Source: Promethearchaeota archaeon
GTDB taxonomy: Archaea > Asgardarchaeota > Lokiarchaeia > Sigynarchaeales > SOKP01
NCBI GenBank assembly: GCA_030620005.1
Contig: JAUXAJ010000006.1
Location: 1 to 42,994, forward strand
Reading direction: 5' to 3'
DNA length: 42,994 nucleotides
The translations under genes were made by a program, and so were the position numbers. Below, piece after piece: positions 33,837 to 42,744 of the stretch. The notes under the pieces are model-generated. The model was not told the DNA's origin. It saw only the letters and a list, made by a program, of their open reading frames with translations, and ran no database searches. The first letter of the stretch is position 1. Each line of letters begins with the position of its first letter.

Positions 33837-34190
33837 ATGGGAGATTCAGAAATTAAGGATAAAAGCATTGTATATTTATTTGGTTTTAGTCCATGGCAAG
33901 GTACTCAATTAAAAAATCTATTAAATATTATAGAAAATCAATTAGAAGCAAACGCAGAAGTAACATTAATTTTAATGCATGACGGAGTTATCGGCACGTC
34001 AAGAAAGGGCATTACTCCTCCATCGTTAAAGAAGCTATTAAGTCTTCCGATAAGCGTTCATGTCATGATTCCAGACCTTAAAGCAAGAGCTATAAACCCT
34101 GAAGAAGTTCGGGATAAAATCTATAAGCTTGAATACGATGATCTAGTGGACATTTTAGTTGACGCACCAAGAATCGTTTCGTGGATGTGA
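33837..34190 (+). CDS. DsrH/TusB-family subunit lacking the usual cysteine
   Basis: 117 residues with AGAAGG about 10 bases upstream. The fold pattern, IVYLFGFSPWQGTQLKNLLN, LILMHDGVIGTS, VHVMIPDLKARAI, and a tryptophan near the very end (RIVSWM), matches DsrH/TusB. It contains no cysteine at all, whereas the characterised DsrH has one (Cys20) involved in sulfur transfer. It may therefore be a purely structural subunit here. It completes the TusA-DsrE-DsrF-DsrH order. Confidence 0.8.
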   Translation: MGDSEIKDKSIVYLFGFSPWQGTQLKNLLNIIENQLEANAEVTLILMHDGVIGTSRKGITPPSLKKLLSLPISVHVMIPDLKARAINPEEVRDKIYKLEYDDLVDILVDAPRIVSWM

Positions 34191-34330
34191 CTTTTATATC
34201 TCAACGAACTCTTTACCTGGTAATTTAAAAGGAAAGCAACAATATCTTTTTCCTTTTCTTTAATAAAAATTTTTAAATTATAAATTTATAATGATTTAGT
34301 AGAGCATTAGGAAGGAATAATTCGAAACTC

Positions 34331-34900
34331 ATGCCAAAAATTATTAATCTTATAAAAGTAAAGACAGATAATTTGGTCGAATTGGAAGTCGTTGACTTTA
34401 TTGAACTACTAGATCACTTTAAATCAAATACGATCTTCAAAGACGATGATTGTTATTACGTCATGAAAGAGGGATTTTGTTATTTCATGTATCATAATAA
34501 TGCATTCGATTCATTTGAAGAATTATTTAAGAAGGCTAAGGAGATCAAAGCAGCAGGCTTTAACAACATTGACTTATATGAATCTTCTAAGAGTTTTGGA
34601 AAGTTTGAGAATCAAGACGATTATATAACTTTTTCAGACGGGGGTTTCTTTCCCCATTTTGATGCGTACGTGGAATCAAAAAAGGGCGGATTTTCAAATC
34701 ACGATGATTATAAAGAAGCAAAACTGCTTGGAATTAAGTTTTACGAAGAATTAATTGAATTTAAGGAAAGTGAGTTTTATAACGATGATTATGCTTCTCG
34801 AATGTTCCAATTCGATGTATTTACGCAAAAACACAGAGATTTGAACATTGCGAAGTATCTAGAATTCTTACATTCGCGAGAAAAAAAATTAAAAGAATAA
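34331..34900 (+). CDS. Uncharacterised protein with internal helical repeats
   Basis: 189 residues. From about residue 60 a loose repeat recurs: an acidic F..(F/H)..Y unit, then a helix with A...G and a Y/F. Examples are EELFKKAKEIKAAGFNNIDL, DDYITFSDGGFFPHFDAYVE, DDYKEAKLLGIKFYEELIEF and SEFYNDDYASRMFQFDVF. The repeats suggest a solenoid or scaffold. No signal peptide or metal site is visible. The gene follows the sulfur-relay block after a 140-base gap and probably forms its own unit. Confidence 0.5.
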   Translation: MPKIINLIKVKTDNLVELEVVDFIELLDHFKSNTIFKDDDCYYVMKEGFCYFMYHNNAFDSFEELFKKAKEIKAAGFNNIDLYESSKSFGKFENQDDYITFSDGGFFPHFDAYVESKKGGFSNHDDYKEAKLLGIKFYEELIEFKESEFYNDDYASRMFQFDVFTQKHRDLNIAKYLEFLHSREKKLKE

Positions 34901-34919
34901 GAAGAAAAAACTCTTAATT

Positions 34920-35693
34920 TTATACATGCACATGAAATTGAAAAACAATCAACATTAAGCCCATACCAGCTAAGATCATTGATAATTGTTTGAGTAAATG
35001 TTTCCATCCTATCTTTCGATGCAATTCTGGTGCTAAATCTACAAGTGAAATATAAATAAAACTAGCGGCAGAAATTGCCATGATGAAAGGAATAGTTCCA
35101 TGGATGAAATCCAAGAGATAATAACTTATAACTGCAAATAATATGGTACTCGTGCTACTTAAATAATTGAATAGCATTGCCTTCTTTTTTTCGTATCCAG
35201 AATGAAGTAATATGGCAAAATCACCTATTTCTTGGGAGATCTCGTGAGTTATAACTGAAAGACTAACAGCCACACCTAACGTAAACGAGGACAGAAATCC
35301 TGCTGCTATGATAATACCATCTATAGCGTTGTGAAATAAATCACCCATGAGAATAACTGGACCTGCTGCTGTGTTTTCATCGCATGCAACCTCGTGACAA
35401 TGATGCCACGTTATTGCCTTTTCTAGAACGAAAAAAGCAATTATGGATATCAGAATTACCATGAAAATAGGAACGGGATCTTCACCAAATTCTTCTATTG
35501 CTTCTGGCATTAGACCTATGAAAGCAGAAGTAAGCAGGCTCCCGTTAGCGAAAGCAATTAGAAGGGGGACAAGTTTAGCTTGAGTTTTGTCGTTTAAAAT
35601 TAAAAAACTACTGGCAGATATAATCGAGCCTAAACTGCCTATTATGCTAAAAAGAAGGATCCAAATTATCATAATTAAAATACCTTTTTTCAT
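34920..35693 (-). CDS. ZIP-family divalent metal transporter
   Basis: 257 residues with about eight hydrophobic segments. The metal-binding helices are recognisable: DLFHNAIDGIIIAAGF (the family's HNxxDG in TM4) and THEISQEIGDFAILL (the HExxxExxD/G in TM5). A histidine-rich loop HHCHEV lies between TM3 and TM4, and the C-terminus ends FHVHV. It should import zinc, iron or manganese across the membrane. It lies convergently with the previous gene, ending 20 bases away. Confidence 0.92.
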   Translation of the reverse strand: MKKGILIMIIWILLFSIIGSLGSIISASSFLILNDKTQAKLVPLLIAFANGSLLTSAFIGLMPEAIEEFGEDPVPIFMVILISIIAFFVLEKAITWHHCHEVACDENTAAGPVILMGDLFHNAIDGIIIAAGFLSSFTLGVAVSLSVITHEISQEIGDFAILLHSGYEKKKAMLFNYLSSTSTILFAVISYYLLDFIHGTIPFIMAISAASFIYISLVDLAPELHRKIGWKHLLKQLSMILAGMGLMLIVFQFHVHV

Positions 35694-35906
35694 GCGTTTT
35701 TAATTTTTCCATTTTATTAAATAAATTGTGGTTTTAAAGCTTTATTTAAGAAGGATTAAGTAATTAGCTCTAATATAATCATCAAATTGGAAAGTTTTTA
35801 TCCCAGCATTCCCAAGAGTTCTACTAGCATGGTCTTTCCTCGTGATGCCAATAATAATAATAATAATAAAAATTCAATATTAAAAAATATTAAATGGAAA
35901 TAAAGG

Positions 35907-36974
35907 TTATTTAATTAAGTTATATGCCTGCTTTAACTTTTTTTCAGCATCGTGAACAACTTTGTTGATAATATTGGAAACACTCTCAATGTTGTTAATA
36001 ATTCCGATGCTCTGACCTAGTAGAACCGCTCCATCTTCAACATTTCCTTCGTATATATCTCTATAATGTTTTGAGTCTTCAAGATATGCCTCTAGAGTCA
36101 TCCCCTTTTCTTGGGCAATTTTTTCTTCCTTGCTTTCAACGAGGCCATGAGATAAGGCGTATTTATTTTTCCACAGTCTAATCGGACCAAAAACGCCCGT
36201 GGTTAAAACTGTATCTTGAGCTTTTGCTGGAGGAACTATGTCCTTATAGACTTGGTGAAATTCGCTTTCATTTGATGCGATAAATCTTGATCCCATTGCA
36301 ACAGCTCCAGCTCCCATTGTTAAAGCAGCTGCTAAACTCTCACCAGTAGCAAACCCACCACACGCAATTATTGGTATGTTTGGATATTTTTGAATAACTT
36401 GTTGAAGTAAAACTAAAGTACTAACTTTTTCATATGATTGATGCCCTCCACCTTCAGTTCCAGAAAGAATTATTCCGTCCACCCCCGAGTCAACGCATTT
36501 ACCGGCAAGCCATAACGCAGGCGCAACATGAAAATGTTTTATTTGTGACCCACTTTCTCTCAATTTTATAAAAGATTTACTTTGCGGCAGTGTTTTTGAA
36601 GACCCAGCACTTGTAATAGCATATATACATTGTTCTTTTAATTTTGGATTACTCATGATAAATTTTGGAATTTCCTTACAAAGACCAGGAGCGTCAACTT
36701 GCATTCTTGACGTTCTGATGTTGAATCCAAAAGGTTTATTAGTATGCTCAACAACATAACTCATGCTTTCTTTCATTACTTTTATCGTACTTCCTTGATC
36801 CCTTAAATTTTCTCCAGCAGATCTAGAAAAATTAGATGCGTGACTTATTACGCCGAGACCACCCGCTTCGGATACCGCTACTGTTAATTCAGTCGTGTAA
36901 AAAGGACCCATTGGGGCTGCAACTATGGGATGCTTTATCCCAAACATTTTTGTTATATTCGTTTCAATTACCAT
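35907..36974 (-). CDS. Nitronate monooxygenase / FabK-like flavoprotein (2-nitropropane dioxygenase family)
   Basis: 355 residues forming a TIM barrel with an FMN site: HPIVAAPMGPFYTTELTVAV, VDGIILSGTEGGGHQ (the conserved EGGGH with the catalytic-site histidine), IACGGFATGESLAAALTMGA and AVAMGSRFIASNES. Members oxidise nitronates or reduce enoyl thioesters; the longer C-terminal extension (after TTGVFGPIRLWKN) is usual for archaeal/propionate-3-nitronate forms. The role here is not fixed by neighbours. Confidence 0.9.
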   Translation of the reverse strand: MVIETNITKMFGIKHPIVAAPMGPFYTTELTVAVSEAGGLGVISHASNFSRSAGENLRDQGSTIKVMKESMSYVVEHTNKPFGFNIRTSRMQVDAPGLCKEIPKFIMSNPKLKEQCIYAITSAGSSKTLPQSKSFIKLRESGSQIKHFHVAPALWLAGKCVDSGVDGIILSGTEGGGHQSYEKVSTLVLLQQVIQKYPNIPIIACGGFATGESLAAALTMGAGAVAMGSRFIASNESEFHQVYKDIVPPAKAQDTVLTTGVFGPIRLWKNKYALSHGLVESKEEKIAQEKGMTLEAYLEDSKHYRDIYEGNVEDGAVLLGQSIGIINNIESVSNIINKVVHDAEKKLKQAYNLIK

Positions 36975-37202
36975 CTTGCTCCACTTTCATTTTCTGATTA
37001 TTAATCTTATATTTTTTTAATATTAAATAATTAAATTCTTCTAATAATAAATGTTTATTTTTATTAGGTTTAACAGTATTTTTGTTAATATATTGCTCTT
37101 TTATTTATATCTTGAGAGATCATATTTTATTTCATCACGATTTTTCCTACCATAATTAGAAGAAATAATAGTTTGAGATATTTCTCATTTTTCTTCAAAA
37201 AT

Positions 37203-38465
37203 TTAACTTCCTTTATTTTTATCGTAAGACTCTGCCAAATTTGGTATTAAAAGATATACGACACCTAAATAAAGAGGTATTAATAGCAATTCTACGAATA
37301 TTGAGATGATAAACGGTGATTTAGGGCCCGTTAAATCCCATACAAAACCACCTAAAATCGGTCCGATCACATTTCCAAAACTCGCAAAAAACGAACTAAC
37401 GCCCATAATTTTTCCTCGATGTTCAAACGTGATCCTACTCATTAGATTTTGGAAGATCAATCCTGCCGCTGTGTTGATGGTAATATCAAATAGTAATAGG
37501 ATTGCAAAGACCCAGAGGTTAGATGTGTTAACCAAAAACCAAGTAATAATAGCACCTAGTATGCTAGTAATAGTGATACCTATTAAAGGACGAGCCTTAT
37601 CTATTAAAGTTCCCAATTTCGGGGCTAAAAACGCAGCAACAATCCCCCCCGGCAAATATGCCATTGAAGCAAAAAAGAAATCGCTTTCAATATTTTCTAA
37701 CAAATAAATGTTTAAGAATGGCTTTGCAAGAGTGCCATTAATACTGGCCATTAATGTTACGCACATTAAGAAGATAACACCGATTAAAAATGGTCTATTA
37801 TCCTGTCTTTTTAAATTTGGAACTTGTTCTACTGACAAATCGCTTGAGAATTTAATTGAATCGTCCACATTTCTAAAAAATCTTATTCCAGCATAGATAT
37901 TAGCAATACCATAAAAGGGAATTATAAGATATAACAATACTGATTCATTAGTAAGATAGCTCATGAACACGAAAATGGAAAACCCTATAAGTGCTCCAAT
38001 AATCTGACCTTTAGTGTTATTAGAATTTTTTTTTCCGTAAGCGTAAGAGCGATGGTTTTTATTTGATTTTTCAGCTATAAGCGTATCAAATGGAACCCAA
38101 AAAATCCCAGCACAAAATCCTAGTACAAAGTTTCCATACCATAAACTAATTAAGTCATTTGTAATGATAGAGGCAAATATCATGAAATATGATATAGCCC
38201 TACCAAATGAGCCAATTAATATTAATATCTTTCTTGATTCAGTTCTATCCGTTATAATCCCAATTAAAAAACTACTGAGCATGCGACCAATTACTTGAGA
38301 AGAAACTAATAATCCTATTTCTATACCAGAAGCACTCATATTAAAACGAGCAATAATCGGAATAAAAAATCCCATGAAAAAGAAGCCCAAGCTGTTCCAG
38401 ATTGAGATATTTAACATTGCATCAAAATCTTCCGTACAGCGGACCGTATTATCTTCAGACGCCAT
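37203..38465 (-). CDS. Major facilitator superfamily transporter
   Basis: 420 residues from ATG 38465 (TTG 38477 is the alternative), with twelve membrane segments. MFS signatures are visible in the first half: SFLIGIITDRTESRKILILI (motif A) and the following helix. The second half has the equivalent FLAPKLGTLIDKARPLIGIT. The family-level match is to drug/metabolite efflux-type carriers; the substrate is unknown. An acidic N-terminal stretch precedes TM1. Confidence 0.85.
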   Translation of the reverse strand: MASEDNTVRCTEDFDAMLNISIWNSLGFFFMGFFIPIIARFNMSASGIEIGLLVSSQVIGRMLSSFLIGIITDRTESRKILILIGSFGRAISYFMIFASIITNDLISLWYGNFVLGFCAGIFWVPFDTLIAEKSNKNHRSYAYGKKNSNNTKGQIIGALIGFSIFVFMSYLTNESVLLYLIIPFYGIANIYAGIRFFRNVDDSIKFSSDLSVEQVPNLKRQDNRPFLIGVIFLMCVTLMASINGTLAKPFLNIYLLENIESDFFFASMAYLPGGIVAAFLAPKLGTLIDKARPLIGITITSILGAIITWFLVNTSNLWVFAILLLFDITINTAAGLIFQNLMSRITFEHRGKIMGVSSFFASFGNVIGPILGGFVWDLTGPKSPFIISIFVELLLIPLYLGVVYLLIPNLAESYDKNKGS

Positions 38466-38658
38466 TATTGTATTCAAAAATGCTGCATTTTTTTACTTTT
38501 TAAGATATATAATTCTTAATTTTACAAGTTATTTAGAATTTAAGAAATTCTTTTTCTAAAAATGGTTGGAAATGCCAATCATAGCGACTTAGGGGAAAAA
38601 AGTAGGGTGGCATGAAAAATTTATTGATAAAACAAGTATAGCTTAAAAAGCAACAAGT

Positions 38659-39441
38659 TTAATCCCTAAAACCATAATACAAGTTTATGAGTAATAACAG
38701 AGTTTCACGGAAAGACAACTCAAAGAAAGATGTGATTCCTACTGAATAGTCCCAATTAACAGTATAGCACAACAATGATGTTATTGCGGCAAGTAATATC
38801 AACATGGAAAGAAAACTCTTACCTTTCTGCCTCCACCAGCTAGGTTTCTCATCTATTAGGTTTTCAAGGATTTCGTATTTAGTAAGAGATTGGTAATCTC
38901 TCATGTTTATTATCTGATTTTTGATCTTTTTCTTTTCTCTATAATTTCCAATGCCCCTAAAAAAAGCACCAACCACGAAAAGACAAATGATTATCAAAAG
39001 ATCTACCAGCGTGTTAGTTATAGTTGATTCAAAAGGAACAGTTGGTCTAAAGATATTTATAATAATTATTGCTGTTAACATTATTAATAACAACACTCTT
39101 ACGGAAAACTTTGGTAAATATAATGGTTTTTTCTCCTCTTTTGCTACGTATTTTTCGGGATTTTTTATTTGCTTAATAATTCGCTTTAGCTTGTCTTTGC
39201 CGCTTTTTCTCGCTTGAAAGTAAAACGCAACCAAGATGAAGATCGCGTTAATGATCAAGCTCGGTATTTCTTCACCCGTAAGTAAATAATTGAAAGGAAA
39301 AGAGATTATTAAAAGAGTAATGAAAGCTCTGACAGTTCCACGAGGCATCCCAAGAGGTTGTTCTTCGATTTTACCATCCTTCATAAAACGTCTTGCCGTG
39401 CACCATATAACTAGCACCATGCATATAATCCAAGTAATCAT
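38659..39441 (-). CDS. Uncharacterised membrane protein
   Basis: 260 residues with an N-terminal anchor (MITWIICMVLVIWC), two more helices near 45-75, two near 110-160 and one at the end. It contains LGMPRGTVRAFITLLI, a sequence pattern seen in several uncharacterised prokaryotic membrane proteins (L-G-x-P-R-G-x-V-R-A). Between the helices are basic cytoplasmic loops (KDKLKRIIKQIKNPEKY). No catalytic residues are evident, so only a membrane location can be claimed. Confidence 0.55.
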   Translation of the reverse strand: MITWIICMVLVIWCTARRFMKDGKIEEQPLGMPRGTVRAFITLLIISFPFNYLLTGEEIPSLIINAIFILVAFYFQARKSGKDKLKRIIKQIKNPEKYVAKEEKKPLYLPKFSVRVLLLIMLTAIIIINIFRPTVPFESTITNTLVDLLIIICLFVVGAFFRGIGNYREKKKIKNQIINMRDYQSLTKYEILENLIDEKPSWWRQKGKSFLSMLILLAAITSLLCYTVNWDYSVGITSFFELSFRETLLLLINLYYGFRD

Positions 39442-39521
39442 AATAATTTTAAATTTATTTTAAAAATTAATAAATCTTGTTTTTTTCTGCTATTTTAACA
39501 ATTAAAATTTAATGAAGTTTA

Positions 39522-39809
39522 CTACTCATCTTTAATTCTTCTTAGTTCTATTTTAACTGCGTTCGTTCGATCCATGCATTCTAACTCGACAACTTCAGGG
39601 TCTTCAACCCACTTTTCAGGAAAGGACCCTCCAAACTGGAGCATCATGATATAAGGAAAAATATCGTGATAAAAAAATCCACACAATCCTCCTGTATTAT
39701 GACCACTTAATTCTAGTTTATCTCCTTTTTTATGGCCAGCATTACAATATCCTTTTACGTCTTTTATGGTACCAACAATACGATACCCAACTTTTAACTT
39801 TTCAACCAT
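39522..39809 (-). CDS. TIGR04076-family small protein
   Basis: 95 residues with a good GGAGGT ribosome site nine bases upstream. The family pattern is clear: YCNAGHKKGDKLELSG, GGLCGFFYHDIFPYIMMLQF, GGSFPEKWVEDPEVVELECM and D-R-T-N-A-V near the end. The family is made of short cysteine-containing proteins common in anaerobes, of unknown function. Compared with the usual family it keeps C22, C42 and C78. Confidence 0.8.
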   Translation of the reverse strand: MVEKLKVGYRIVGTIKDVKGYCNAGHKKGDKLELSGHNTGGLCGFFYHDIFPYIMMLQFGGSFPEKWVEDPEVVELECMDRTNAVKIELRRIKDE

Positions 39810-39968
39810 TATACTATACCTCCTTTTAATTGATTTGAAATAGATTAGAAATGATTTCTTATTATAAAAACAATTATATTGTTATTTTTTTAACGATATA
39901 AAAATATTCATTGGCATCAATGTAAATAAAGAAATCAGTTGATAGAAGTCTTTATTCAAAAGATTCAC

Positions 39969-40820
39969 TTAAAAACCAACTAATTGCTTCAATTTGTTAA
40001 ATTCTTCTTCTTGAGCAATTTCCTCTTCGGATTTATGATAGTCTTCATCTTGAGCCCACTTCAAATCTCTTAGTTTAGAATCAACGCATAAACCTAAATC
40101 AGTAATGAAATAGTTTTTAGCTGGCGAATATTCCTTATAAAACCCGTTTTTCTTTAACACCGTAAAAAAATTCCATTCTTTTCCCTGTTCTGCCTTGCAT
40201 TTATTAAAACAGCCTAAAATCTTTTTATGAATAACGCCTTCATTGTCTTCAGTTCTTTTGTTAAAAATAATGCCTTTATCATTTCGAACAAATAATAGAA
40301 ATTTGTATAACGGGTCGTTTTGCATTTTTTCCTGTAATTCCCCGACCACGTTATTAAAATCTTCCTTTTCCATCTCCATATCATCCAGTTCTTTAATTGA
40401 TTTCCTTGCAAAATCAAGACACTCACTTAACTTCTGATCGAAATCCTTGGATTCTTCTGCAGGCACCATGTTTTCTATAATCTCTACAAGCTCTGCTTTC
40501 TTCCTTTTTCTCATCCAAATCTCGTCCTTTAACAAGTCTATTGTTTCTTGATATTTTTGGTAAAAAAAATTCTCAAATTTATCAATATGAAATTCATAGC
40601 TTTTAACAGGTTTTAAATCCTTAACTAGCCCTAATCTTATTAAAGGTTTGATTTCAGCGTAATTTCTTTGAATGCAACTCAAAAAAACAGGGATTTTTGA
40701 AGTTGATTTACAAAAATAACTAATTAATTCAATATTTTTCAAATTTTCCTTTAATATATTCTCAGCTACATGTTCGAGCGATTCAAGTGATTTAAGTGAT
40801 TCTTCCATGTTTTGTTTCAA
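39969..40820 (-). CDS. Uncharacterised, largely helical protein
   Basis: 283 residues without signal peptide or membrane segment. The N-terminal 80 residues are amphipathic helices with FCKSTSKIPVFLSCIQRNYA then LIRLGLVKDLKPV, which looks like a helix-turn-helix followed by a linker. The middle is a charged coiled coil (about 110-180), and the C-terminal part has NGFYKEYSPAKNYFITDLGL, a second possible winged-helix wing, before an acidic tail. A regulator is possible. Its promoter region carries an 11-base inverted repeat, 37 bases upstream, and the transposon lies about 145 bases away. Confidence 0.5.
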   Translation of the reverse strand: MKQNMEESLKSLESLEHVAENILKENLKNIELISYFCKSTSKIPVFLSCIQRNYAEIKPLIRLGLVKDLKPVKSYEFHIDKFENFFYQKYQETIDLLKDEIWMRKRKKAELVEIIENMVPAEESKDFDQKLSECLDFARKSIKELDDMEMEKEDFNNVVGELQEKMQNDPLYKFLLFVRNDKGIIFNKRTEDNEGVIHKKILGCFNKCKAEQGKEWNFFTVLKKNGFYKEYSPAKNYFITDLGLCVDSKLRDLKWAQDEDYHKSEEEIAQEEEFNKLKQLVGF

Positions 40821-40857
40821 TAAAAAACAAAAAATTTAAAATATTTATTTTTATGTT

Positions 40858-40897
40858 GTTAAAACATTTTCACTCGAAATCCTCACAATGTTTTAAC
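40858..40897. promoter_or_regulatory. 11-base inverted repeat upstream of the helical protein gene
   Basis: GTTAAAACATT (40858-40868) and its exact reverse complement AATGTTTTAAC (40887-40897) are separated by 18 bases. The repeat sits directly upstream of a TATA-like stretch (about 40838-40855) of the 40820 gene, so it could be an operator, perhaps for the gene's own HTH-like product. No matching protein can be named. Confidence 0.5.
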
Positions 40898-40965
40898 CTT
40901 AACTCTAATATTAAAACAATTCAAAGAAATGACATTAATTCTCTATACCCATTTATAGCCTTTTT

Positions 40966-41010
40966 GTCAAGAAAACCCCCTGGTCGCTTGCGCCAGTGGG
41001 ATGAATTGAC
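40966..41010 (-). repeat. Right-end hairpin of the ISC element
   Basis: On the plus strand GTCAA (40966-40970) and TTGAC (41006-41010) flank an imperfect hairpin (40976-41000) with arms CCCCCTGG and CCAGTGGG around a TCGCTTGCG loop. Subterminal hairpins of this kind are bound by TnpA, which cuts a short site about ten bases beyond the foot. The pairing of the outer pentamers is compatible with the guide/cleavage-site interaction described for IS608 and ISDra2. Confidence 0.65.
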
Positions 41011-41022
41011 AATAATAAGATT

Positions 41023-41415
41023 TCAACCTTGGTTTTCAATATATTGGCTAATGATCTTAATAGAGGTATTGCCTATAGACGTGCAAAAATACCCATCACT
41101 CCAAAAAGGCTTCTTTTTCCAAAACTCGCTTGAAAGCTCGGGGTGCTCGTGCCAAATTTGTCTCGTGCTCTCCATCTTCAAGCGCCGAACAATTTGAGAG
41201 GGTGAAAGTCGTGGAAGGCTTGATACGAGCACGTGAATGTGGTCACGTTCGACTTCCATTTTCTTGATAGAAAAATACGATTTCTTGGCAATAAGGTTGA
41301 AGATCTCTTTAATTCTCTGACCATATTCGACCAAGAGAGGGTTGCGGTATTTTACTACAAAATTGAAATGAAAGACGATCAAGAACTTTATCCTATTTTT
41401 TCGTTGATACTCCAT
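41023..41415 (-). CDS. tnpA: TnpA, Y1 HUH single-strand transposase (IS200/IS605 type)
   Basis: 130 residues, the normal length. The HUH motif is intact (D58-H59-I60-H61 in VERDHIHVLVSSLPRLS), as are the conserved FWSDGYFCTSIG and the catalytic tyrosine Y125 near the end (IISQYIENQG). The enzyme excises and inserts the element as circular single-stranded DNA. It starts three bases after the iscB stop, and the last codons of iscB supply its ribosome site (GGGGGG), so the two are translationally coupled. All catalytic residues are present, so the element should be autonomous. Confidence 0.93.
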   Translation of the reverse strand: MEYQRKNRIKFLIVFHFNFVVKYRNPLLVEYGQRIKEIFNLIAKKSYFSIKKMEVERDHIHVLVSSLPRLSPSQIVRRLKMESTRQIWHEHPELSSEFWKKKPFWSDGYFCTSIGNTSIKIISQYIENQG

Positions 41416-41418
41416 GTC

Positions 41419-42744
41419 TTACCCCCCTCGACAGATCCCCTTGCGCCACCGAACCGGCTTGACCGATGCTATCCTGACAGGTCTGTCGAGTCCATCTAAC
41501 TTGATGTATGTACCGTAGTTTTGCATTCCCTTGACATGACGATGCTGTCCGTCATGACTCACGATATCGTTCGGCTGGTATTTGTAGCGCTGCCGACGAA
41601 TGCTTCTTCGACCCTTTGAAAGCTTGTGTCCCCTGTATTTCCGCAGATTTTCACCGCTTCGTTGCTTGTTCCGGGAACTCCTGCCGCTTGAGAGGTCTTT
41701 TCCACCAGCACGCTCGCCTGTACGGATATCGAGATATTTTGCATCGTAAAACTTTTGTAATGAACGATTATTACGGCGAACTTGTTCTAATTTCAAGAGC
41801 GTTGCTCGTTTTTGAATAGTTCCTCCCGCAATAACAAAGGCATCATTCGCATGTGTTTTCGAGAGACCTAAAGCAGTTCGGTCTTGCTTGGTCACATGCC
41901 CATAGGTGTGGTTGCATTCAAGTGCATTCACCAACCGCCAGCGAACCGTGGTCATGAACGTTTCAGGCTTGAATGACTTGAGAGATGGGTGCCAGCCGTG
42001 AAGAAAACCGCCTTCTTGATGGTTGCGGGGGATGTGGCATTGAATGCATAGCGTGATCAAGTTGCCGGGTCTATCCGTCCGATCTCCACGCCAGTACCCG
42101 ATATGATGCACCTTCAATATTTTCTGCGTGGTTCGGTTCGAGCAATTTGGGTTTTGGCATTCATGATCATCGCGGTGCATCACATACTCACGGATATTCA
42201 TGAACCCGTATTGATCGCCGTGTTGATACTCCGCGCCATAAATAGAAGGATTCTTAATCTTTTGAATGTCAAAGCTTGCGATTTCAATGGTCTTTTTCGC
42301 GATGGGGAGCATTAACTCAATGTGCTTTACCACACGAAGGTGCGAATCGTACTTGTGGTGGATCGAGGGAGCCAGCCACCCTTCTCGTCGACGCCTGTTA
42401 TCAAAACGGGGCTGACGGTATTGCTTACGCTGGCGTCTCTGACGCCGATTCGTTCTTTTTTTCGTGAGCCGTTCGGACATCTCGCTGAGAAGCACTAATT
42501 CACCGCAGAGCACTTCTTTTTTGCCGGTTTTTGCTGAAAATCCAATCACTTCATAGCCAGAATCAATGCCGAGCTCGATCGGTTGCTTGTAGCCGCTTGA
42601 TCCGTGGAGCAATTGAATGGCAAAGACCGGGTCGTGGCGAAAAATCCGTGCCTTTCCCTGCTTTAACAAGAGTCGAGCCTTGCGCGGTGAAGTTGGCATG
42701 AGGGGTTTCCCGTGGTGATTAATCACGAATACCGTTTGACTCAT
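41419..42744 (-). CDS. iscB: IscB, RNA-guided RuvC/HNH nuclease (Cas9 ancestor)
   Basis: 441 residues. The order is PLMP domain (G-K-P-L-M-P at 12-17, SPRKARLLLKQGKARIF), RuvC-I with D61 (ELGIDSGYEVIGF), the arginine-rich bridge helix (95-120), RuvC-II with E154 (KTIEIASFDIQKI), then an HNH domain inserted in the RuvC fold. The HNH part has zinc cysteines C196, C201, C233, C236 and catalytic H213/H214 (LKVHHIGYW). RuvC-III has H298 and D301 (KTHANDAFVIAGG). A basic C-terminal domain for target-adjacent motif reading closes it. Both nuclease centres look intact. Family members cut double-stranded DNA with an omega RNA encoded upstream. Confidence 0.95.
   Translation of the reverse strand: MSQTVFVINHHGKPLMPTSPRKARLLLKQGKARIFRHDPVFAIQLLHGSSGYKQPIELGIDSGYEVIGFSAKTGKKEVLCGELVLLSEMSERLTKKRTNRRQRRQRKQYRQPRFDNRRRREGWLAPSIHHKYDSHLRVVKHIELMLPIAKKTIEIASFDIQKIKNPSIYGAEYQHGDQYGFMNIREYVMHRDDHECQNPNCSNRTTQKILKVHHIGYWRGDRTDRPGNLITLCIQCHIPRNHQEGGFLHGWHPSLKSFKPETFMTTVRWRLVNALECNHTYGHVTKQDRTALGLSKTHANDAFVIAGGTIQKRATLLKLEQVRRNNRSLQKFYDAKYLDIRTGERAGGKDLSSGRSSRNKQRSGENLRKYRGHKLSKGRRSIRRQRYKYQPNDIVSHDGQHRHVKGMQNYGTYIKLDGLDRPVRIASVKPVRWRKGICRGG

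Noticed and set aside
35845..35870. AATAAT-type trinucleotide run as a CRISPR-like or tandem repeat
   Set aside because: A simple low-complexity AT run; no spaced repeats anywhere in the window, so no CRISPR array is called.
40243..40437. Plus-strand ORF opposite the helical protein gene
   Set aside because: Serine-rich shadow of the minus-strand gene; no independent start signal or family.
41616..42467. Several plus-strand ORFs opposite iscB
   Set aside because: All are shadows of the IscB frame, produced by its higher G+C content.
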